Assembly (NCBI RefSeq): GCF_963678635.1 | Contig: NC_087063.1 | Location: forward strand, 80,337,574 to 80,401,573 | Direction of reading: 5' to 3' | From: Symsagittifera roscoffensis | Lineage: Eukaryota > Xenacoelomorpha > Acoela > Convolutidae | Length of the DNA stretch: 64,000 nucleotides | In this document: piece after piece, positions 52,757 to 64,000 of the stretch | How the letters are laid out: each line of letters starts with the position of its first letter | How positions within the stretch are numbered: the first letter of the stretch is position 1 | Program-made: the position numbers and the translations under genes | Notes under the pieces: generated by a model | Database searches by the model: none | What the model saw: only the letters and a program-made list of their open reading frames with translations | What the model was told of the DNA's origin: nothing

Positions 52757-55700
52757 CTAGCAGACGTGCAAAACCTCCTCAATAATGCACCTTCCCTACG
52801 AAGCAGCAAGCGTTCGCTAATGAATCAAATGCGAAGGTACGAAAACAACTAAAACGGGATACAAGTAGATGATGACCCCTCCAGTCACTCTACTCTGCAA
52901 CTATCTTCACATTCAGTCCCAGCCAGCAGCAGTATTCACGTGAGAACTTCCACTACAATTTATAACAGCACGTACAACGTTTCTACGGCAGCCATTAGCT
53001 TTGATACTACTACAACAACGGTACCATCTAACCCAATTGCGTTTCGCCAGCCGATTTGCTACGACTACACTGCTAAAGGAATATACACCACGACGGAGAG
53101 CTCGAGATCTATGCATTAGTTTCCATGGCTATCACATCGACGACATTGTGATGATAAATACGATAGACCTGGTTCTGAAAACCATCACTACAACAGCTGC
53201 AAACTGGTGCGAATGGTCTCAACATGCACTCTACGGACCAACCGTGTTCATGAATGGTGACTCCTCCAGTCAATCACGGTCTCCGTTGTACTCAACACGA
53301 GCCACAACGCTTTTCATTACAGTCTCAAAGCTTTCAAGCTTTCTGATATTAAGCTCTCAAAATTTCGAAACTAATCCAATAGAATGGAATATTTGGTTTA
53401 AGCTCTTCCAAACTACAAAATATAACAATTCCAACTTAACTGATATGAAAAAATAAACTACCTGCAGTCCCTGTGTATCGATAAAACCAAAAACGTTTTG
53501 GAGAGCTAGGACACGAGTTCATCACAGTATATTCAAGTAATAGAAGAGCTAATTCGCAGATGTGGCAGCCCTAGATTCGTTGTTGCAGCTTTTACTAGGG
53601 AGCTGGAAAACTTTGAGCAATGCTTGTTAATAAACATCAAACGTTCGTTAGATTCGCTGCTTTTTTACCTAAGCTGATGCACAATTTCAAACTAACTGAA
53701 TACACGTCCGAATTGAACTCGAGTAACCTTATTCGACTTTATCACGACAAACTTCCCCCTAGGAGTCTTGTTCAAATGGAAAAAATGTCTTGTTCAAATA
53801 GATGGACTAAGCTACACTCAAAGATCTCGCGGACTGACGTAACAAATACTCTAGTGCGAGATATTAGACACTTTACCCGATGAACCACGTCTTTTTACGG
53901 GAAACAAAGATTAGAAAAAAAACAACAAAAAAAAGATCTCTCGTAACGAAGCGTAACAGCCAGTATACCGAGAAAAAAAAAAGCTTCAAGAATGAATCCA
54001 TTAAATTGAAATGGTTATATCCGCTGGACAATTAAGACCACTACATCGGACAATGCCCAGCTTTTGTATAGCTAATTACGCAACAAAAAGTTCAATTAGT
54101 AAAGGATCAGCAGTTGTGCTTCAGCTGCCTGGTTAACCATAGGTCAACTAATTGTGCTTCTGTGAGCCGTTGTATCATAGACAACTGCGGGCAAAAACTC
54201 CACTCTACTTTACATTGGAATCAGGATAAGACTGAGCAGCAGCATTTTCAGAAATCCATCAATATCATTTTGGAAAACCAAACGAATACAAATTCCGGTT
54301 TGAAAAACCAACTCCAGATAATGCCCATAACTTTATCCATTAACCAAGAGGTTCCTTGCTATGGAATTCCTGACAATTGTAGTAGCTGTTCCTATGTCGT
54401 GAAAGGCGCATCTGAAACCTCACAGTGTTAGCCCAGTCAATTAGTTGAGTTAATTAGGCATTCGTGTTGCTTGCAGTGAGGACACTGTTTCGTCAAATTG
54501 GTTTTGAACTACACATTGGACCTTTCAACTCTACTTCTGCTACGTTTACTTTACAATCAAACTATTCGGCGGAAATTCGGCTCAAATCTGATTTGATAGA
54601 TGTCGCAAAATTGAACAACGTATGTTCCTGGTATGACCATCTGGGACACATTGCGTTTCTTAATCTCGTCGATAAATCGCTACACATTCTACTCGTTGTC
54701 GACGCTTTCTGGCTTATCGCAGAGAGAGAAATTTCGAAGGAACCGGCCCTCTTCATTAAGAGTCTTTAGATGAGCAAAATTCATCCACCAATTTCACAGA
54801 TAAAGAGCATTATCAAGATGCTTCCTTAAATGAATTATCGAAAAAATTTGGAAAGTCGAAGAATCCGACACAACTTCTATTGTAACTAAAGGACCATTTT
54901 CAAGCAAACGTCCAAGCAGTTAGAACATATGAAACAAAGCATTCAACAAGACCGACCCCGCTATCGGATCATTTTGCTTTGGAAGAATAACATAACGATG
55001 CCAAACAACTACGTTGTTGCTGAAGCTCAACAACGATCTCTACTACAACGACTACAAAAGGACAAACTCACATTACAAGTCTACGAAAAGTCATTATCAA
55101 CTGATATTGATAAACATTACTTGATACCAGTAATTTCCTACATCCCCCACCAGTATGATTATATTACCTACCTCACCATCCGGTTATAAACCCCCAGAAT
55201 CCTGGTAAAGTTCGACGTGTAACAAATGCTGCATCGAAACTACCGTTTTTCTCAATCCATGTGTAGAAACGAGACCGGATCTACTCAATAACCTATCTGG
55301 TTTGCTATGGAGTTTGACAGAAAAACGAATAGCAGTTTCTGGTGATATAGAAGGCATGTTTAGGCAGATAAGCAAAACAGAAGACGATCAAAATGTACTA
55401 CGATTCTGGTGGACGACTAATCAAGGAATTAAGCAGTATCAGTGATTGCGTCTAGTGTTCGGATCTAAATGCCCCTCTGCAGTAGCCATCTTCGCACTAC
55501 ATCAAACAGCCGTCGACTTCTGCAACAAAGAAACCAACATACAGCAACTAATTCAATTCAGCTTCTAAAGGTATGACTTCATTCATTCCCATGACAATCT
55601 ACTGGAAGTTCAGGAATCAATTAAATTTTAAAGATGGCACTCCCAAAAAAGTATAAATCATTTTAACCAAGTTTATATCGAGTTCTACGGAAGTGCTTGA

Positions 55701-58175
55701 TTTCCTCAACGAATCCAAAACTGAAAAGAAAAGTACTACTCATCAGGTTTTGGGACCAAAGTGGGATACTATGAATGACACACTCTTTATTCAGCCCATA
55801 CTGAAAATCAATTCAACGGCTAAAAAAATTATCAGTATAAAATATGTCTACTATAACAAGAATCTTTGATCCATTGGGGTTGTTAGCACCATTCGTCATA
55901 ACTCTCAAAATGCTGCTTCAAAAGCTTTGGCGATCTGGTATAATTTGGGATCACGCAGCTCCTCTAGGGTACATCCCAATTATCGAAAAAACGACGCGGC
56001 ACTGTGGAAAAGATTATAATGCGAAATTACCGAGTTTTATAGGCCAAATCGGCAGACACAGCGATAAACAACTACTTGTTTTCACCGATGATTTTCAGTG
56101 CGCCATGGCAGCTTGCATATACTTCTGTATTTCGAGCCAAACCCATAAACAATCTTCTTTTAGGATTAGAAGAACCAAGGTTGCACCACTTAATTAAGAA
56201 AGCATAGCCAAACTCGACCTACACGATGCAGTAATTGGTGCACGTCTCTACAAATCTACCACCAAAAAATGTCGACTAAATTTCAATGCCGCTCATTTCT
56301 GGACAGATAGTTCGACGGTACAAAACGGAAAAGCAGATATCTTACTGTGCGAACAGAAATAACATAATTATGTCAGATTGTGAAGCCCAACAGTGGCATC
56401 ATATACCCGGTAAACGAAACCCGGCCGCTACAAGAGGTATCCTGCTTCAGAACGTGGAACAACTTTGGTTGCAACCACCGGAATTTCTACTCTTATCAAA
56501 ATCTGATTGGCCTTAACCAAAGATAAAGGGCGATGCAGTTACGCAATCGGTTTTCACCACTAGAGATAAGGAGAGAACTACTACACTAAAAGTCGGGGTG
56601 CAATTCGACATATCAACGATATGTTGAAACGGAAAAACATTTCTACTGGCAAAAAAAGGGAAAAAATCAATGTTTCGAGATTTTACGATTGGCTTCATCT
56701 GCTCGGCGCAACTACTCGTGCTGTCAGTTCAAGAACATTCTTCAGCAAAAACGAGAGGGCGGTTTAAGATTAGACGACCGGGAGATGGCTAAAACTCTAA
56801 TCTACGAGCAATCACGACAGTTGCTTTCCCTGCTGCTATGATACAGTCAACCACTTACAAAGCCTAGGACAACGAAGATGCTTTAATGCCATAATCACCA
56901 TTTATGGACAGTAATATTATTCGTGCGCGAGGACGACTGAGATATTCACCAATGCCGGATGCAACTAAGTACCCTATTACTCTTCATGCAAGGGAATCTT
57001 CGATTCAACTTATGATCGAAAATGTATGCGCCTCGGCAGCGGTTTGGTACGACACCACTTGCAACAAAGCTTCATAATTATGGGTCTCAGGAAAGCCTTG
57101 AGACACATTCGCCATCACTGTTTCTTGTGTCGCCGTTTTCATGGGAAAGGTTTAAACACGTTTATGGCTGTCTACTAGCAGAGCGCTTCGATTACCAGCA
57201 AAATAAGCCATAGCCACTCAAGAACGTTGAACCTGACTACAACGGTCCGTACTACACTGCTGGAAATATACCACAGAAATAAAACTACATTTGTCTCTTT
57301 ACTTGCTTATCAACGCGTGCAATACTACCGACAATATGAAAAGTGATAAGAGCTTGAAAAAAGTTTGTAGGTTCATGGCACGACGTGGTTCTCACAAACT
57401 AATTTGTTCAGATAACACAGCACACTTTGTCACTTCACTTAAACAACTCATGAAACAACGCTTAAATATCAACAGAGACGAAAACAGCAACCAAGCTTCA
57501 GCTGAAATCAATCGACTGGCGTCTTAACCCACCATCTGCTCTTTATTTTGGTGAGGCGGGGGAATCTTTCGTTTCGTTCACCAAACGAGTCTTTCTATTG
57601 AATATAGGGTCGTCATACTTTCCAGAGATCTTTTTTTAAAAATGTGGTAGAAGTCCTCATCAACTCAAGACCACTGACCCATGTAAGTTGCGACATTAAT
57701 GACACCTTAACACTTACACCCATCCACTTCCTACTTGGGAGGCCATTCATTTACGCTCCCAATGCTTCTTTCTACGAACAAACAAATACCAACACTTTAG
57801 GCAACATATCCTGAAAGCTAACCAAGGACCGAATAGACATCTTCTGGAAACGACTTCTGAAAGAATACGCTCCAAACCTGATCAAACGAACCAAGTGGAA
57901 CCAAAAGAGGAAACCATAATAATCATGACCTCGTGTGGATCGTCGAGGTCTTTACTCCACGAGGCATATGGCCCCTGGGTAAGGTCATTGAAATGTTTAC
58001 TGGTCCTGATGGCATTGAGCGCTCATGCGTAATCGAAACAGCGTTAAGAACACTTGCTAGCCACTCGGTGAAACTAGCTTTAGTGGAATCAAAACCGGCT
58101 GCCTTCGCCGGGGACATTCATGATGTGAATAGTTTTTCAAGTGAATTACTTGAAAAAGCGGTAATTTTTATTTGA
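52757..58175 (+). pseudogene. Decayed BEL/Pao LTR retrotransposon
   Basis: Coding blocks in BEL/Pao order, all on the plus strand but broken by many stops and frameshifts. Gag-like sequence lies at 52757-54100. Zinc knuckles are at 54111-54230 (CFSCLVNHRSTNC, then CIIDNCGQKLHSTLHW). Reverse transcriptase lies at 55205-55590 (KVRRVTNAASKL; IAVSGDIEGMFRQI). The RT/RNase H connection is at 55844-56000 (TRIFDPLGLLAPFVITLKML), RNase H at about 56040-56330, and the WHHIPGKRNPA region at 56397. The integrase zinc region is at 56900-57110 and a degraded core at 57220-57600. The C-terminal domain characteristic of BEL/Pao integrases is at 57935-58085 (GIWPLGKVIEMFTGPDGIER). No LTR seen on either side; the left end is lost in the gap. 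Confidence 0.85.
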
Positions 58176-59870
58176 AATAAATAAATTATCGGAGTGTGAT
58201 GATATTTTTTGGATGATGTAATAACCACATAAAAGATGCCATTTAAAATTTGATAACCCAGAGCCCTAAATGAGCTAAAACTTTTGAGACATAGCAAACA
58301 ACGAAAGGATACAACAATTAATCCGATATTGAAAACGCATTGTACGAATTTAATGAACTAACTCACATAAAGTACCAAATATACTAGAAGAGTTTGAACA
58401 TTACGTCAATTTCGAGCTAATTTAGCTTACTGTTTAGGTTAAGTAAAATTGTACAAAAAATAAGAAATCTAATTCTTGTTCTGGCTTTTGAAAATCGAAA
58501 TTAGGTATGGAATTATTTTCTATGGAATTTCTCAATATAAGGTTCTGAATGCCCACAGAAACTCTGAGTTTATAATTTTTTCTCAACTTCTAAACATCGC
58601 GCCATTCATAGACATTTGGCGAACATACGTCACTCTATGGCGATTTTAAAATTTTGATTATGGAAGACTATGCCGTTTGGACTATTTTATAGGGTCAAGA
58701 ATCACAAATCTCTGACTAAATTTCGTCGATCGTCATAAAAAGTGACTGTATACTTCGCTTCATTGAATAAAAAAACGTTATTTTTTTTTAAAAAAATACT
58801 TTGGCAGTTTTCCATGGCTTCATCTGAACCGGATTTGTAGCGGCGAAGGGTTAAATTTTATGTCAACTCAGAAAATTTTAAGTTTGCAAATTTATCAATC
58901 CGAAAAATCATTGGCTCTAGCAAACTCTAAGAAAATCGTTGAAAAAATTTTTTTACTGAAATTTCAAATTTAGGTTTGCTCAATTAAATTTTTTGGTCCA
59001 CCAGTAGTACGGAAGTAATTAATAATGCTGAAGTCTTATCAAATTTTCTTCGGAAATGTCTTCACACAATATTACTTTTTTCTCACTAGTTTCGTTTTTA
59101 TGAAAATTTAGCTTTCGTTTGTTATGATGTAAGTATTTTTATTTGCACTCATTAAATAGTATTTTTCAATCTGATTTATCTGGCCTATTAGGAGAAAGTC
59201 GAATAAAACAGTGCTGATTTATTTATCCGGAGTGCAGAAAAAAATGAAAACACAACTTGTTTGAAGTCGTAGAACTTACGAGCCCAAACTGTATTTTTTT
59301 TTGTGAAATGTAAGCAAGTTCCGCAGAAACACGGCTTCTTTTGATATTTCTTTTATCTTGTGGATCTTTTGATTGCGCCGACAAAATTTTATCTTTACAG
59401 TTTCATTCGATAACAAAACTATGTCAAACGGGGCTTCCTATTTAGCTCAACTTAGTTTATGAAAAATAGAATCTTCTAGGTTTGGTATAAATAAATTGAA
59501 ATTTGATCGATAGCCGAAATATTTCAATTCCACGAAATAAAAAACATTTTTTTTAAATGAAAATCTTGTTTGGAAAAAATCTTTCTTGAGTTTTGTTGGG
59601 GTACATCAGAGGCCCTTTTTGATATGTTTTTTTTAACAATTGATTTGATCTTTTCGACGTAATTTTTAACTGGCTAAAAAGCGGAAATTTCTGTTGCTAT
59701 GGTCCATTTTTTTACGCCGATTTTGCAAAAAAAATAGTTTGCGCTAGAAACTTTAAGAAGATATGGTTACCATCTTTTTGTCTAAGGTCAGTCAGCTCAT
59801 TCTTGGAGAAAATGGTTTCAAATTTCTAAATCGTTCAGTTTGTCTGGATAATTTAAATCAGCACTGTAGA
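58176..59870. other. AT-rich intergenic DNA
   Basis: I see no gene, repeat array or RNA in this stretch. Confidence 0.4.
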
Positions 59871-59879
59871 ATGATCTTA

Positions 59880-61491
59880 CGTATGGCAGGAAACTTTGCG
59901 ACTCCCATCTGATGACGCCTATCGCGTAGATGCTCATTTTAGTATGATAAAGATCGACGTCAATCACTCGCAGCTTGCTGACATTTACCTCCTGAGTTGT
60001 TCTCTTTGACCTTGTTGAATTCGTTGAATTTTTGGGTAGGGTAAAAGCTTGCTAGGCTTTGAGTACACCTCTTTCAGTTTTGTCTTGAACCCTTTCAGGC
60101 CGCAGAGATTAAGTTGAGTGAAGAACATGGATGATAAATCTAATAACTTGTCTCCTTCTAGGGTGCAATTGACTAAAGTAAAGCCATAGGGCTCAGCATT
60201 TTTGACTGCTTTTTGGACGTCTTCGGGCTCAAAAACAGAGTTCGCGATGATGATCTCTTTTATTATAAACTTCTGTTTTTTCAATTGAGCAACCAAGTTC
60301 CCCAAAACAAAAAAGTTGCCGTCTACGATGAATATTGATACTGGTTGTTTGTTTTCCAACTAAAACAGCAAATCTTGTTGATTGCGTGATACAATCCTCT
60401 CGTGAAAATCAACATTTGTAGAGTTAAAAATCTCCACTAAGTTTGGTCATTTGATTCAATTTAACGCCGTTAGAAAACCTGATTTTGCTGATAAAAATTG
60501 TAAATTTCAGACTCAAACCAGCAGGCAAACTCTTAAAACCAGTTTTCGAACTTTTAATAAAGGGCTGCTCTTTGCTGTCGCTGAACATAAAATTTTTGTT
60601 TATGCTACAGATGCATTGTTTAAAAAACTGCAAAAAAACAGACAATCTGGTTCGGAGAAAACCTAACTAGCACTCAATGTTATCAAAATATACAAATCCG
60701 GTGAAACATTTTGTGTAAAAGTGTTTTAATAATCTGAATTTCTAAAGCGATTGTATGATTGTACTCGATCCGTTTTTTTTTCTTCGGACAAACTTCGACT
60801 TTGTAGCTTTCCAGTAGATATTTTACCTTGAGTAGTATATGTCGGGTACATTCATGTTCTGGGTGTGCTGATCCCCATGTATTAACATAGGTTATAGAGT
60901 ATCCGGTCAGCACATTATGAATTGAATAAACTTACACATAGAATGGGTAATTACATCAAAGTTTCTTCTTATTATTTAGAAAAATAATAACTCAACTTAC
61001 GCTTTTTTTCTTCGTTTTTTTTTTTAATTAATACTGACAAATCTATTACTTGTTTTACCGATTAATAAAAGTCAATGTTTTTATTTTTCTGCTCTTAGAC
61101 CCATTTTGCTTTTACACCCATTCTGCGATAAGCTCATTCTGCTCGGAGAACTATTCAGCTTTTTGTTCCACTTCCGAGACAGTTATAATAATTGCGAAAT
61201 TTGGAAACTGTAACAACAGGTCTCAAACAAGGTCCGGAATTAAAAGTATGTGAATAACAGGCGGACAACAATTAAAAAATGCTTAAAATGTGAAATTAAA
61301 TAACCCAACGAAAAATCTGTAAAAATAACAGGGAGTGCTATACGTTATCTGAATTGACGTTGATTCTAAAGTTTTGGACCAGATCGTTCACAGATTGATT
61401 CACCAGCACAATCACATTTTCAATATCTGATTGGTAGTAGCTTCTTCTTTGCTTTCTGTTGGCATGGCTATCATCATAGCGTTTTGACAAC
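59880..61491 (-). CDS. Possible multi-exon gene with an F-box-like segment
   Basis: The best exon is 61491-61344: acceptor CTTTAG, 148 nt, 49 codons (SKRYDDSHANRKQRRSYYQS...), then donor GTATAG. A second protein-like stretch at about 60930-60690 reads HPEHECTRHILLKVKYLLES. At 60640-60424 the pattern LPAGLSLKFTIFISKIRFSN with following hydrophobic spacing recalls an F-box. An exon at 60359-59990 opens after a good acceptor (TTTGCTGTTTTAG) and reads like leucine-rich repeats (KEIIIANSVFEPEDVQKAV). A frame change near 59995 leads into KLRVIDVDLYHTKMSIYAI, to a donor near 59880 (TAC/GTAAGA). Exon joins are not all resolved; the frame change could be an unseen intron, an assembly error or decay. 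F-box plus LRR proteins recruit substrates to ubiquitin ligases; here that is inference. Confidence 0.4.
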
Positions 61492-61499
61492 CTAAAGAC

Positions 61500-64000
61500 A
61501 AATTATAGATAGTCATAAGAGCCGATTTTTGAAAAACATTTTATTCTCTTTTGCCAGACTTTGGTTGTGTTCCTTTGAATAGTGTTTACATTATGAGACA
61601 AATAAGAAGTTTTTAATATATAAGAACTTTTTTTCTCTTTTTTATCAACTTTGTCTTCTATGCAATTTTCGTTGCGTCAAAAGTGCACAAACTTTTGCAT
61701 CTTTGACGCAAGGAAAACTGTTGAACAGCCAAAAAATTACACATTTAATTTAACATAAAAATTATCTTTGGTCTATTGAGGTGTTATAAAAAAAGACACT
61801 GGAATCCAATTATTTTTAAATCATTTTTAGTCAATCAGAATTGAGTATTCAAATATCTCTATCGCTGAAATCTCAGAAGAAAAAAACATTTCCAGGGCGC
61901 TAAAATGAAAACTGACAGATTGTAGACAATTGAAAATTCAAAAACAGCCAGGTCAAAGAAAATCGGAAAAAAACTAATTTTTCACAGATACGATAAAAAG
62001 TAAAATTGAAAAGCAAAACAGCAATTGATTGTATATGTCCGGAGGGAGTGTGCATGCTATATTTCTTTTTCTGCTATGTTTGACTTCGTTTTTTTTGGAA
62101 AAATTTTCAGCAGTTTTGAATTTCTTCTGATTCTGATTGGTTGAAACAATTAAATCGTTCGGTCCCTCTATGATGAAAAAAGATCAAAAATTCCTTGGAA
62201 AAATTTTTGTGATACAATTTCAAACATTTTCATTGAAAAAAACGCTTATTAAACGAGACAAACGTTTGATATGAAATTCCATGCAGTTTTCAACAACACC
62301 ATATGCTGAAAAAAATTGAAAAAAAAATCACACGATGAGCGTTTATCCATTCTCGGGTTTTTAGTAGGCATTTTTCCAAACTATGAAAATTTATGACACG
62401 CATTTGTTCGATTAAAAAATTTTGTGTTTCGCTTTACATTTGTGAACAGATGAACCCAAATTTTTGCAAATGAGAAAAGCAATTGGGTAAGCGGCATTTA
62501 AACTGCAGATAAGTTATGTATTACTAGAAACCAAGTCAGATAAAATTTATAGTTCATCCAAAAATAACAAAATAATTAATTTTTTTTTGAATTTCGCTAT
62601 GAGACCTCTGTTTCAAAAACAGAGGTTGAAAATCAGGGTCTGTTTTTTTAACCTTCTAGATCATACGCTCTTACCGTAATTTAAAAAGTGAGAATTCTGT
62701 CTTTACAGAGAACCTTCAAAAGACCCTATAACCGTTTCTGTAAGAGCACAGTGAGTGGACAATGTCTTATGGAAAAAGTAAAACAAAATTGAACGCAGAA
62801 GAATAGTTTTGGGAAATGTTTTTCATTCATGAAACATCATTTATGATCAGCTTTTTTTCGATCTTTATTCTTCGATATTGGATGACCATTTTGTTCTCAA
62901 TCAATTGAAACCCAATGTAAACTCATTTCAACTTGCCGAAGAACTCTTTTGAAAGGTTTTTCTGAATAGAAAATTTTATAAAAAAAACGTTTCTTGTACA
63001 ATTCTCATATATGTGAACTTGATAACCTAATTGAAAATTGACCACAGAACTCATGCATTGAAAACAATGACGAGCATTTTCTTTTTTTTTTTTGGTTTCG
63101 AATTCAAATATGAATTGCGGACATTTGTTTGATTATAGACACAAAAAAGCTATAAAAACGAAAAGTGGAAGTTAGTACAGCTTTTTTCATGTAGGTTGGA
63201 TGAAGTGTTTGCAAAGAAATTAATTCAGCGCTAACACAAAAAAATCTTGACATCTGACGACGTATCAGCCCGTTATTAGCTGAACTAGATTCCATAATCT
63301 CAGATTAATAAGTGAAAGTCAGAATGCACAATGGACACATGGTGTTTATTATTTTTTGAGATCAATTTTTCTCAAGATTTTCTCAACTAAGCCTGTCAAA
63401 CAAGTGTGGAATTCTTAGAATATAAAAAAATTTTGGAAAATTTTTGAAAGTCAACGATTCCTTGGAAACCAAATTGAGTCAACAGCCTCAAGAACACCAC
63501 GAATTTTTTATATTTTTGTTTTCGTTTCTTTTCTGAAGCAAGCTAAGATGTCAAAAACATTTACATTCAAAATACAGAAAAGCTAGCCCTTGAGAACTCC
63601 GCATTGTTGGGCAAGCTACTTGGAAGAATTGAAAGCTCTGACTCATTTGCTTGATTGAATATATTTAAATTTAATTTTTGTCTAAACGGTTGAAACGGCG
63701 AAACATATTTGAAATGTCTTAAAATTACATGAAAAGTTTTGTTCAACATACTGGTAGTTTGAAACTTAAAGAGAACGTAAGAAACAACCGAAAAAAACAT
63801 GCAGCGTTGAAACTTCACAAGTAAGAAGAGCATAGTTAAATGTGCAGAAATTTATACCAAAACCAAAAGCGGAAACTTCATTGAAACTCTTTTAAAAACT
63901 TTCCAAAACGCACTGCAAAGTTTTAAGCCGAAGGTTGCTTCACAAGCAAGTTATTGTCTGCGTTGAGTTTAATTCCGGGATGGCTCAATTATAGAGTATT
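61500..64000. other. AT-rich DNA, no gene supported
   Basis: Several open frames of 60-90 codons exist, but none shows splice sites, motifs or composition that I would defend. A minus-strand frame at 63833-63567 is the longest and remains doubtful. Confidence 0.35.

Noticed and set aside
53001..53456. 151-codon frame as a host gene
   Set aside because: It lies within the gag-like part of the BEL/Pao remnant, with stops in neighbouring blocks.

Overview
This is AT-rich genomic DNA from an invertebrate metazoan. The evidence is short spliceosomal introns (79-91 bp examples), split secreted-protein genes, and dense mobile DNA: Ty3/Gypsy, BEL/Pao, a LINE fragment, several terminal-inverted-repeat elements and a long satellite. 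A nematode-like genome would fit the compact introns and an F-box-like gene, but I cannot assign the species from sequence alone.

The left part (1-10 kb) holds two credible minus-strand host loci. One is a pair of GC-rich exons repeating a PFH..SG..Y..IRNR motif (3.2-4.1 kb). The other is a four-exon gene for a secreted Lys/His/Pro-rich protein (4.46-5.97 kb). Around them lie small foldback elements, a G-rich minisatellite and a CGCAAAGTCGCAACAT minisatellite. From 10.4 to 13.7 kb there is a decayed minus-strand composite: an LTR plus leader related to the large element further right, joined to a Ty3/Gypsy integrase remnant. From 14.3 to 22.2 kb there are degenerate tandem long repeats, a 945-bp TIR element, an array of palindromic ATTATAATCGATTATAAT motifs and a LINE reverse-transcriptase scrap. 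From 22.9 to 29.6 kb there is a satellite of about 31 monomers of ~217 bp, each carrying a perfect Pol III B-box-like sequence on the minus strand.

The centrepiece is an 18,875-bp LTR retroelement (32746-51620, plus strand). Its LTRs differ only by a 12-bp tandem duplication, so it is young. Order: LTR, primer-binding site, a leader with twin conserved hairpins and a conserved 77-aa leader ORF, a basic 155-aa ORF, a large gag, protease-RT-RNase H, integrase, a small hydrophilic ORF, two tiny membrane proteins, an AUG-less 378-codon ORF, an env-like glycoprotein with a signal peptide and membrane anchor, a Pro/Ser-rich ORF, a final unknown ORF, a canonical intron directly after the last stop, a long 3' UTR, LTR. 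Gag, pol and integrase share one frame broken only by a single TAG and a single TGA. The downstream ORFs are packed with junctions of 0-13 nt, as in RNA viruses that use coupled termination-reinitiation. The env resembles the glycoproteins of chuvirus-like negative-strand RNA viruses, so this looks like an endogenous retrovirus-like element with captured and unexplained accessory genes.

Right of the element lie a polypyrimidine tract, a 200-base assembly gap, a frameshifted BEL/Pao element (52.76-58.18 kb), and a possible multi-exon minus-strand gene with an F-box-like segment (about 59.9-61.5 kb). I saw no tRNA, rRNA or CRISPR feature.
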